The notes under the pieces are model-generated. The model saw only the letters and a list, made by a program, of their open reading frames with translations, had not been told where the DNA came from and searched no databases. 64,000 bases of DNA. Origin: UBA5794 sp963714375 (GTDB taxonomy: Bacteria; Actinomycetota; Acidimicrobiia; Spongiisociales; UBA5794). The DNA is taken from contig CAVQOG010000008.1 of NCBI GenBank assembly GCA_963714375.1, positions 682,001 to 746,000 on the forward strand, written 5' to 3'. Of the stretch, positions 50,132 through 56,936 are shown piece by piece. The number at the start of each line of letters is the position of its first letter. Positions within the stretch are counted from its first letter, which is position 1. A program made the position numbers and the translations under genes.

Positions 50132-51015
50132 TCGTCGGTGCAATTGATATTGGATCGAACTCGATGCGGTTGCTCATCGTTGATGACGACCTCGATGAGC
50201 TTGTCAATCAGCGCTCCATCACGCAGCTTGGCGCCGGTGTCGATGCGACAGGTCGGTTCAATGCTGCTGCGATGGATGAAACTCTTGCGGTGATGGACGA
50301 ATTCGGCAAGCTCCTTCGGGCTCACGACGTTGATGCTTTCGCAGCGGTGGCAACCTCTGCCACCCGTGACGCAGCCAACGGTGCTGAGTTCGTTTCCGCA
50401 GTTGCAAGGCGTATCGGCGCGGTTCCCGAGGTCATCTCGGGCGAGCGAGAGGCAGCTCTCTCTTTTGCCGGTGCTACTCGGGGACGCACCGATGGTCCGT
50501 ATCTCGTCGTTGACATCGGTGGGGGATCAACGGAGTTCATCCTCGGCAACGGCAGCATTGAGTCCGGCATAAGTATCGACGTGGGATGCGTCCGGATCGC
50601 AGAACGATATGGACTTGCCGATATCGCCTCTGCTCGAGACCTCAACGCCGCACAGTCGATGGTCGCAGCTACGCTTACCGATGTGCCGACCGCAGACGGT
50701 GCCACCGTCGTAGGAGTCGCGGGGTCATTCAATGCGCTTGCAACGTACATCCATCAACGGAATCCCTACTACCGCGAGTCGTTCGGTGAGTCGTCGGTGG
50801 CCCTCACAGAAGTCTCCCAAGCAATAGCCGAACTGGCTCCATTGACCACCGAGCAACGTGGCCTGCTTCCTCACGTCCATGCCGATCGGGCACGAACGAT
50901 CCTGGCCGGATCGATCATCGCTGCTGGTACGTTGGAGGCGGTCGGAGCAGATACCGCGATCGTCAGCCCAACAGGCCTGGTCCACGGCCTAGCAGCCGAA
51001 CTCCTCGGGATCTAG
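50128..51015 (+). CDS. ppx: Ppx/GppA exopolyphosphatase/pppGpp phosphohydrolase
   Basis: 295 residues from GTG 50128, overlapping the DUF501 stop. ASKHA-fold phosphatase: AIDIGSNSMRLLIVD (phosphate 1), VATSATRDAANGAEF, and YLVVDIGGGSTEFILG (phosphate 2). The C-terminal HVHADRARTILAGSIIAAGTLEAVG and SPTGLVHGLA complete the short actinobacterial form without HD domain. Substrate polyphosphate or pppGpp. Confidence 0.94.
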   Translation: MIVGAIDIGSNSMRLLIVDDDLDELVNQRSITQLGAGVDATGRFNAAAMDETLAVMDEFGKLLRAHDVDAFAAVATSATRDAANGAEFVSAVARRIGAVPEVISGEREAALSFAGATRGRTDGPYLVVDIGGGSTEFILGNGSIESGISIDVGCVRIAERYGLADIASARDLNAAQSMVAATLTDVPTADGATVVGVAGSFNALATYIHQRNPYYRESFGESSVALTEVSQAIAELAPLTTEQRGLLPHVHADRARTILAGSIIAAGTLEAVGADTAIVSPTGLVHGLAAELLGI

Positions 51016-51245
51016 CGTCCCCCCTTCGGGTGGGACGGGTAGTGCTCGCTCCGCGTCCCCTCTGAGGTCCTTGCTAGCGTCCCCCCTTTAGGGGGGACGG
51101 CAGAGCCTGTCGAATCGTCTGCGATTCGACAGGGGATGCAGGGGGGCCGGGGAGCCTGCGACCACGAGAGTACGTAGAGTTCTACTGAATGTCTGCCGGA
51201 AGACGGGGCTCGTTTCGCTCGCCCGTCTCCCCTGTAGGGGGACGG
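51016..51245. repeat. cluster of C/G-run and CGTCTGCGA hairpin modules
   Basis: No gene. Several perfect hairpins follow each other: GTCCCCCC-TTTA-GGGGGGAC near 51080-51099, CCTGTCGAATCG-TCTG-CGATTCGACAGG at about 51107-51134 (12-bp stem), and GACGGG...CCCGTC at about 51201-51226. Related modules recur at 55692-55970. They could end transcripts of both ppx (+) and the EF-G2 gene (-), which converge here. Confidence 0.75.
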
Positions 51246-51261
51246 CTTGAGTTCTCGCCGC

Positions 51262-53319
51262 TTACTTGGCGTCCGCAACAGCCTTGGCAACCAGATGGGA
51301 GGGCATTTCCTGATAGTGGTCATGTTCGGCGCTGAACGTTCCCCAACCATGGGTGAGTGATCGCAGGTCGATAGCGTATCGGATGATCTCGGACGTGGGG
51401 ATCATGGCTTTGACTATCTGGAATCCGTCACTTGATGCTTCAGACCCTTGGACAGAGCCGCGTCTGGCAGCGATGTCGCCCATCACATCACCCTGATACG
51501 CCATGGGCACATTGATGCTGACATGTGAGATCGGTTCGAGAAGCACCGGGGATCCTGCGTCGAAGGCCTCGCGGAACCCGGCCCGTGCGGCGAGCTTGAA
51601 GCTCATCTCGTTTGAATCGACGGCATGTGCCTTGCCGTCGTCGACGGTTGCCTCAATGTCGACGACTGGGTACCCGTGGTTTCCACCTTGCTGCATGGTC
51701 TCAACGATTCCCTTTTCGACCGCGGGAATGTACTGGCGAGGAATGGATCCTCCCTTGACGGCATCGACGAACATGAATCCTTCGCCGCGTGGCAGGGGCC
51801 TGAGAATGAGGTGGCAAACACCATATTGCCCGTGCCCCCCTGACTGTTTCTTGTGCCTGCCTTCAGCGTCTGCTGGTTGGGTGATGGTCTCTCGGAAAGG
51901 CACCCTGACGGGCTCCTGATCCACCTGCACGCCAAACTTGCGCTCCAGTTTCTCAAGGGCAATGAGGAGATGGGTTTCCCCCATGCCGTAGAGAAGCGTC
52001 TGATGCGTCTCGTCGTTTCGCTCGATCTTCAGCGATGAATCCTCCTCGAGGATTCGATGCAGAGCAGAGGCCATCTTGTCGTCGTCTGACTGTGTTCGCG
52101 GCACGAGTGCCGTCGCTATCACCGGGGCGGGTCGGTCCACCGGGGGAACCTTGACAGGCTTGTTCTTTGGAGCGAGCGTGTCACCTGTTCGGGTGTCCTG
52201 GAGCTTTGCGGCAGCAACGATGTCACCCGCAGGTGCTCCAGAAACGAGTTCGGTTTCCTTGCCGAACATGGTCGCGATTTTTGCGAGGCGTTCATCCTGG
52301 CCCGAACGTCCGTTGGTGAGGTGTGTTTCGGGCTTGAGAGTTCCCGAGAGGACTTTGAACATTGAAATCTGACCCACGTATGGGTCAGCGAAGGTCTTGA
52401 AAACGAAGGCAAGTGGATCCCCGTTGGGATCCTTGGGCACTTCGACCTCTTGGCCCCCTGCTATCACTATTGCCGGCGGACGGTCGAGAGGCGACGGTCC
52501 GAGCTCAACGATGAAGTCTGCTAGTCGATCAACAGCGATCGGGCCGGTTGCCGATCCACACACGACAGGAAACACCTTCGCAGCAGCGACGCCCGCTGCC
52601 ATCGTGGCCTCAAGTTCTTGGACTGAGGGAATCGTCCCTTCGAGATACTGTTCGAGCATGTCGTCGTCTGCCACCACGATGCCCTCAACGAGGTTGTCGT
52701 GGACTTCGTGCTCGCGCTCGGTGAGTTCTTCAGGCATGTCGACGACCTCAGCCTTACCCGAGTCGTAGATGTAGGCCTTGTTTCGGAAGAGATCCGCAAC
52801 ACCGTGGAATGCTTCCTCCTTGCCGATCGGCAGCTCGATGGGGGCTATCCCCGCACCGAAATGGTCCCTCAGCTCGGCGAGGGTGCGATCGAAGGATGAG
52901 CGTTCCTTGTCGAGCTTGTTGATGAAAATCATCCGTGGGATGTTGAGCTTCTCGGCCACCTTCCACGCATACGCGGTTTGGACCTCGATCCCTTCTACTG
53001 CGCTGATCACGAATACAGCGAGGTCGGTGACGCGAAGTGCCGCATGGACGTCCCCTACAAAATCGGCATAGCCCGGTGTGTCGATGAGGTTGATCTTGTG
53101 GTCGCGCCATACGAACGGTGCAAGCGCAAGCGATAAGGACATGCCACGGTCGTGCTCTTCGGGGTCGTAGTCAGTGACTGTGTTGCCTGCCTCAACGGTG
53201 CCGAGGCGGTTGATGGACCCAGCGCGGTACAAGAGGGCCTCCGCAAGGGTTGTCTTTCCAGAGCCGTTGTGCCCAACGAGGGCGACATTTCGAATCCGTT
53301 CGGGTGGAAAGACCTTCAC
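51262..53319 (-). CDS. elongation factor G-like protein EF-G2
   Basis: About 685 residues from GTG 53319, 6 nt after AGGAGA (TTG 53322 and 53325 are upstream alternatives). Five-domain translational GTPase: P-loop VGHNGSGKTTLAEAL, G3 IDTPGYADFVGDV, G4 FINKLDKE. The switch I region (DYDPEEHDRGMSLSLALAPF) differs from canonical EF-G (E-x-x-RGITI), as in the FusA2/EF-G-2 group. Domain IV has GGHGQYGVCHLILRPL and domain V a MGDIAARRG loop. Its exact role is unsettled; it is unlikely to be the sole EF-G, which normally lies in the str operon. Confidence 0.9.
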   Translation of the reverse strand: MKVFPPERIRNVALVGHNGSGKTTLAEALLYRAGSINRLGTVEAGNTVTDYDPEEHDRGMSLSLALAPFVWRDHKINLIDTPGYADFVGDVHAALRVTDLAVFVISAVEGIEVQTAYAWKVAEKLNIPRMIFINKLDKERSSFDRTLAELRDHFGAGIAPIELPIGKEEAFHGVADLFRNKAYIYDSGKAEVVDMPEELTEREHEVHDNLVEGIVVADDDMLEQYLEGTIPSVQELEATMAAGVAAAKVFPVVCGSATGPIAVDRLADFIVELGPSPLDRPPAIVIAGGQEVEVPKDPNGDPLAFVFKTFADPYVGQISMFKVLSGTLKPETHLTNGRSGQDERLAKIATMFGKETELVSGAPAGDIVAAAKLQDTRTGDTLAPKNKPVKVPPVDRPAPVIATALVPRTQSDDDKMASALHRILEEDSSLKIERNDETHQTLLYGMGETHLLIALEKLERKFGVQVDQEPVRVPFRETITQPADAEGRHKKQSGGHGQYGVCHLILRPLPRGEGFMFVDAVKGGSIPRQYIPAVEKGIVETMQQGGNHGYPVVDIEATVDDGKAHAVDSNEMSFKLAARAGFREAFDAGSPVLLEPISHVSINVPMAYQGDVMGDIAARRGSVQGSEASSDGFQIVKAMIPTSEIIRYAIDLRSLTHGWGTFSAEHDHYQEMPSHLVAKAVADAK

Positions 53320-53400
53320 CAACAATCTCCTTGGTCGACTGCCTACAGCCTACGCATGAGGAGAACGCCACGCCGAGTCGAGTCAGGTACCCTCCCGTGA

Positions 53401-53485
53401 GCCCGGGTGGCGAAATGGCAGACGCGGCGGACTTAAAATCCGCTGTCCCTTCGGGGTCGTGTGGGTTCAAATCCCACCCCGGGCA
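53401..53485 (+). tRNA. tRNA-Leu(TAA)
   Basis: Class II tRNA. Acceptor GCCCGGG pairs with CCCGGGC. D arm includes GTGGCGAAATGGCAGAC; anticodon arm GCGGA-CTTAAAA-TCCGC with anticodon TAA at 53434-53436; variable arm TGTCCCTTCGGGGTCG forms a hairpin; T arm GTGGG-TTCAAAT-CCCAC. CCA is not encoded (ACCG follows). Confidence 0.95.
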
Positions 53486-53497
53486 CCGGCTCGCTTC

Positions 53498-53851
53498 TCA
53501 GTTCTCAAGGCCGAGGAGTTGGCGTTTGGTTGCTGAGAACTCGGATTCTGAGAGCTCGCCGTTGGTGTTGCGTCGAACCAAGTCCTCAAGCTCGGTCACA
53601 ATTGCCGATGCTCGCGCAACGGTGTGGGTCGACGACTTGCCCGGAGGGTCAGGGATGGGTCGGACGGCGAAGTAGATCGCTATTCCGACGTATGCGGTCA
53701 CGATGATCAACGCCGCCCAGACCGCCTTTCGGCCAATCGATAGGTCCTTGCGCCGGTAGAGATCCCACAGCACGGCGACCCACAGCGCTATCAGCGGGAT
53801 GGCAATGGCAACCCACAGCAGCCCATGAGCTTCGAAGTCGAACATGCTCAT
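53498..53851 (-). CDS. PLDc_N-type membrane protein with C-terminal SHOCT domain
   Basis: 117 residues (ATG 53851, or 53845). Two membrane helices (LLWVAIAIPLIALWVAVLWDLYRRKDL and KAVWAALIIVTAYVGIAIYFAVRP) make the phospholipase-D-nuclease N-terminal module. The C-terminal ELEDLVRRNTNGELSESEFSATKRQLLG is a SHOCT motif. Function unknown. It forms a tandem pair with the related gene at 53870-54130, suggesting duplication. Confidence 0.8.
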   Translation of the reverse strand: MSMFDFEAHGLLWVAIAIPLIALWVAVLWDLYRRKDLSIGRKAVWAALIIVTAYVGIAIYFAVRPIPDPPGKSSTHTVARASAIVTELEDLVRRNTNGELSESEFSATKRQLLGLEN

Positions 53852-53869
53852 CGTTGCGAGTACAGCGGT

Positions 53870-54130
53870 CTAATTCTCAGGCTTGTCTGCATCGGTCTTC
53901 AACGCCGGTGGAGAAGCTTTCTTGACCGGTTGTTCCATTGGAGTTGGCGGTCGTGTAACGAAATAGATCACCATGCCGAGGAAGGGGAGCAGAATGATCA
54001 CGAGTACCCACATCACCGTTGCCGGGCCATGGAGATCCTCTCGTTTGAATACATCCCTGAGCGTGAACACCCACAAGAGCACAAGCGGGATGACGACCGC
54101 CAGCAATATGACGAATGACCACAGGGGCAT
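53870..54130 (-). CDS. PLDc_N-type small membrane protein
   Basis: 86 residues from ATG 54130. Two helices (LWSFVILLAVVIPLVLLWVFTLRDVFKREDL and ATVMWVLVIILLPFLGMVIYFVTRP) with the same D-(L/V)-(Y/F)-(R/K)-(R/K)-x-DL and (Y/F)F-x-x-RP landmarks as the downstream gene, but a Pro/Lys-rich tail instead of SHOCT. Probably a paralogue. Confidence 0.75.
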   Translation of the reverse strand: MPLWSFVILLAVVIPLVLLWVFTLRDVFKREDLHGPATVMWVLVIILLPFLGMVIYFVTRPPTPMEQPVKKASPPALKTDADKPEN

Positions 54131-54257
54131 GAATTCTCCGTTGTTGATGTCGGTGCATCGTACTCGCGTCGGGCGATGCTCGCGGTCTTGAGCGTAGCGC
54201 TTCATTTCTTCCGCTGGCCTGCCGATAACGACCCATGCTCACCGTCAGCAGCCACCA

Positions 54258-55715
54258 ATGCTGATCGCGGTCATCGCCGGGGTCTTTGTGCTCGCCGTTC
54301 TATCCGTTGCAACGGTCATCGTCGTGCGCCACAAGAGGGCCCATTCAGCAACCGGCCTCCTGGCTCAGTACGACCCACTTACCGGCCTGATCAACCGGAC
54401 GCTGTTCCAGGATCGTGTTACATCCGCGTTGTCACGTGCCCGCCGAGACGGTGGTCTTGTCACGTTGATGTTCCTCGACATCGATGGCTTCAAGGACGTC
54501 AATGACCGCTTCGGCCATGCGGTGGGAGATGACTTGCTTCGCCAGATCGCCGGGCGTCTGATAGAGGTGCTGCGCGAAACCGACACCGTGGCTCGCATCG
54601 GTGGTGATGAGTTCACAATCATCGTGGAAGGGGGAAAGCGCGTCGAGCATGCGGGGCGGGTTGCCACCAAAGTTCTCAAGGCAGTTGCAGCTCCCTACAC
54701 GGTTGGATCGCATGAGATCGTTGTGACGGTTTCGATCGGGATCTCGATGTATCCGGTCGATGGCGACAGCTACGAGGAGTTGATGAAGGGTGCTGATACA
54801 GCGATGTATCAAGCGAAGTCTGCCGGCAAGAACACCTACCAGTACTTCACTCGTTCACTGCGCGACCGAACATCAGACAGACTGTCGCTCCTTGACGACC
54901 TGCGAGGCGCGATCGACGCCGGTGACCAGCTGAGACTGGTGTATCAACCCAAAGTTGATGTCGTCCGCGGGGCAGTGACGGGCCTCGAGGCTCTCGTGAG
55001 GTGGCAGCATCCGCAGCGAGGTCTGCTACGACCAGCGGTATTCGTTCCACTTGCCGAGGAATCTGACCTGATTGCGCCGATGAGCCAATGGATCCTTGAT
55101 GAGGCGTGCCGCGACATGAAGCAGTGGCTTTCGCAGGGGATTCGTCCCATGCGTGTTGCCGTCAACATTTCGGATCGGATGTTCCGCGACACCAACCTCG
55201 TGGAGTCGATTGCTGTATCCCTCGCCGCAGCGGACCTCGATCCGCGTCATCTTGAGGTTGAGGTAACCGAACGCACGATCACCCAGGAGGCGGAGCGAGC
55301 AGGGAGGGCGATTGAGCGACTGTCGGACATGGGTGTCAAGGTGTCAATCGACGACTTTGGGACGGGCTCGTCGAGCCTCAGGCATCTCCAGACTCTCCCC
55401 ATTCGCACGTTGAAGATCGATACCTCGTTCGTACAGAAGATTCACGAGCGGAAGGAGTCCGAAGCCATCGCTGCGTCGGTCATCGCCATTGCGCAGTGTC
55501 TCGAAATCGATGTCATTGCAGAGGGTGTGGAGACGATGGAGGAGTTGACTCGACTCAACGAGCTTGGATGCAACAACGTCCAGGGCTACCTGATAGCGCA
55601 TCCCCTACACCCAAGTGAGGTCATCGAGTTCGTCAATACTTACGACACAACCCTGTCGTTCCCCCACAAGCAGGACGACGGGTTGTCAACACCATCCCCC
55701 CTTCAGGGGGGATAA
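54258..55715 (+). CDS. membrane-anchored GGDEF-EAL cyclic-di-GMP enzyme
   Basis: 485 residues. One N-terminal helix (LIAVIAGVFVLAVLSVATVIVV) and no periplasmic sensor. The GGDEF domain (~35-200) is intact: DPLTGLINR, FLDIDGFKDVNDRFGHAVGD, ARIGGDEF; no RxxD inhibitory site precedes it at the usual distance. The EAL domain (~215-465) is also intact: GLEALVRWQHP, NISDRMF, EVTERTI, SIDDFGTGSSSL, KIDTSFV and VIAEGVET. Both synthesis and hydrolysis of c-di-GMP are possible. The last residues (TPSPLQGG) and the stop codon come from a repeat unit. Confidence 0.93.
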   Translation: MLIAVIAGVFVLAVLSVATVIVVRHKRAHSATGLLAQYDPLTGLINRTLFQDRVTSALSRARRDGGLVTLMFLDIDGFKDVNDRFGHAVGDDLLRQIAGRLIEVLRETDTVARIGGDEFTIIVEGGKRVEHAGRVATKVLKAVAAPYTVGSHEIVVTVSIGISMYPVDGDSYEELMKGADTAMYQAKSAGKNTYQYFTRSLRDRTSDRLSLLDDLRGAIDAGDQLRLVYQPKVDVVRGAVTGLEALVRWQHPQRGLLRPAVFVPLAEESDLIAPMSQWILDEACRDMKQWLSQGIRPMRVAVNISDRMFRDTNLVESIAVSLAAADLDPRHLEVEVTERTITQEAERAGRAIERLSDMGVKVSIDDFGTGSSSLRHLQTLPIRTLKIDTSFVQKIHERKESEAIAASVIAIAQCLEIDVIAEGVETMEELTRLNELGCNNVQGYLIAHPLHPSEVIEFVNTYDTTLSFPHKQDDGLSTPSPLQGG

Positions 55716-55970
55716 ACGAGCGCAGCGAGTTAGGGGGGCACACGTTTCAGAACCCCTGCATCGTCTGCGAAGCAGACGCCGCGTCCCCGCGAGCGGGGGG
55801 ACGGCTTTTCCGAGCACCATCCCCCCTTTTCTAGCACCATCCCCCCTTCAGGGGAGATAAACGAGCGCAGCGAGTTAAGGGGGCATTGCTCGCCGCGTCC
55901 CCCGCAAGCGGAGGACGGGAAACCCATCCCTTTCAGGGGGGATAAACGAGCGCAGCGAGTTAGGGGGGCC
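55692..55970. repeat. three modular GC-run repeats with GAGCGCAGCGAG core
   Basis: Copies at 55692-55740, 55835-55886 and 55923-55970 share the order CCCCCCTTCAGGGGGG hairpin, ATAAACGAGCGCAGCGAGTT and AGGGGGGC. Between them lie a second CACCATCCCCCC start (55816), a CGTCTGC-GAA-GCAGACG hairpin (about 55770) and CCCGC/GCGGGG stems. No ORF of note lies in 55716-55990. The first copy supplies the end of the GGDEF-EAL gene. Confidence 0.8.
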
Positions 55971-55990
55971 CGGACCCCGCGGTCAGCTGC

Positions 55991-56458
55991 TTAGCAGCAG
56001 GCCGCCGCCGGAGTCTTCTCGTCAGCAGCGGAAGTATCAGCGCAGCAGGTATCGGATTCGAACTGTTCCGCATCCGAAAGCACCGTGTAGTACTCCCAGC
56101 GTTCGCCGTCGGGGGCCGTGGCCCACACCTTGTCCTGGGTTGCGTAGCAGCACGTGACCTCATCCTCAACATCAAGCTCCATTTCTGTGAGCTCAAGGCG
56201 ACCGATCGCTGCCTTCACACCAGCGCTCGTTGGAACCTCAACACCAAGGTGGTTGATCGTCCCGCCTTCGCTGCTCTGGAAGAGAATCAGCTTCAGGGGT
56301 GGTTCGGCGATCGCAAAGTTGACATATCCGTCACGCTCCTTGACCGGTTCGGTGCCGAACAGGTCCGAGTAGAACCGCTTCGATGCTTCGAGGTCCTCGA
56401 CATTGAGTGCGAGCTGGAGCCTGCCGGTCGTCGGGGTCGTCTGTGCAGTGTTTGCCAT
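55991..56458 (-). CDS. ArsI/CadI-type glyoxalase-fold protein (organoarsenical lyase family)
   Basis: 155 residues from ATG 56458 (ATG 56461 is equally in frame; AGGAGA lies just upstream). VOC fold: LQLALNVEDLEASKRFYSDLFG, FAIAEPPLKLIL, metal-ligand His in TINHLGVEV, the diagnostic Cys pair in VTCCYATQDKVWA, and Glu in GERWEYYTVL. These match mycobacterial CadI and the ArsI C-As lyases, which bind trivalent organoarsenicals through the Cys pair. The Cys-rich tail (TCCAD, AAACC) may bind metal too. It is divergent from an ArsR repressor. Confidence 0.85.
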   Translation of the reverse strand: MANTAQTTPTTGRLQLALNVEDLEASKRFYSDLFGTEPVKERDGYVNFAIAEPPLKLILFQSSEGGTINHLGVEVPTSAGVKAAIGRLELTEMELDVEDEVTCCYATQDKVWATAPDGERWEYYTVLSDAEQFESDTCCADTSAADEKTPAAACC

Positions 56459-56474
56459 CATGAATCTCCTCATC

Positions 56475-56536
56475 TCGATAGTCATATCGATGGTTGTCGA
56501 TGTAACAATAGCACATCATATCGACAACTGTCGATA
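56475..56536. promoter_or_regulatory. two operator dyads in the arsI-arsR divergent region
   Basis: TATCGACA-AC-TGTCGATA at 56519-56536 is a perfect 18-bp palindrome, 12 bp before the arsR ATG. TATCGATG-GT-TGTCGATG at 56485-56502 is an imperfect copy with the same spacing, near the arsI start. TCGATA-GTCA-TATCGA (56475-56490) overlaps the latter. They are likely sites for the ArsR dimer on both promoters. Confidence 0.65.
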
Positions 56537-56548
56537 TATAATCAATCC

Positions 56549-56869
56549 ATGGAATCGTGTTGTGAACCCCTGTGCTGCGAACCCTTGAGTGGATCAGATG
56601 CCTCGGTGATGGCGCGCCGACTCAAGGCACTCTCGGACCCGACCCGTTTGCGGATGTTCAGCATGATTTCGTCCCAGGACGAGAACTGCGCTTGTGACCT
56701 CGCCGAACCGCTCGGAGTCGGGCAGCCAACCGTGAGCCACCATCTCAAGGTCCTCCACGAGGCAGGACTCGTCGAGCGGGAACAGCGCGGGAAGTGGGCC
56801 TACTACTCAGTCGCACCCGACGCCTTGCAGGAACTCTCCACCTTCCTCGACCCCACCGCCGCCCGCTAA
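56549..56869 (+). CDS. arsR: ArsR-family metalloid-responsive repressor
   Basis: 106 residues from ATG 56549; the frame is open far upstream but that overlaps the divergent arsI gene. Winged helix: ARRLKALSDPTRLRMFSMIS, ENCACDLAEPLGVGQPTVSHHLKVL (recognition helix) and VEREQRGKWAYYSVAPDAL. Thiols for As(III)/Sb(III)/Cd(II) sensing are the N-terminal CC (ESCCEPLCCEPL) and the two Cys of NCACDL. Expected to repress itself and arsI. Confidence 0.9.
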   Translation: MESCCEPLCCEPLSGSDASVMARRLKALSDPTRLRMFSMISSQDENCACDLAEPLGVGQPTVSHHLKVLHEAGLVEREQRGKWAYYSVAPDALQELSTFLDPTAAR

Positions 56870-56880
56870 CACCCGCTTCT

Positions 56881-56912
56881 GACGTCTGACGTCCGACGTC
56901 CGACGTCTGACC
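56881..56912 (+). repeat. GACGTCTGACGTCC short tandem repeat
   Basis: Four GACGTC(T/C) units in 32 bp, between arsR and the GNAT fusion gene. Same flavour as the short repeats in the helicase linker and before rplY. Confidence 0.6.
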
Positions 56913-56936
56913 TCCTCTCTCTGCGACAATGGGGCT

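Noticed and set aside
55692..55970. CRISPR array
   Set aside because: The repeats are few, unequal in length, self-complementary and separated by related sequence rather than unique spacers; no cas gene is near.
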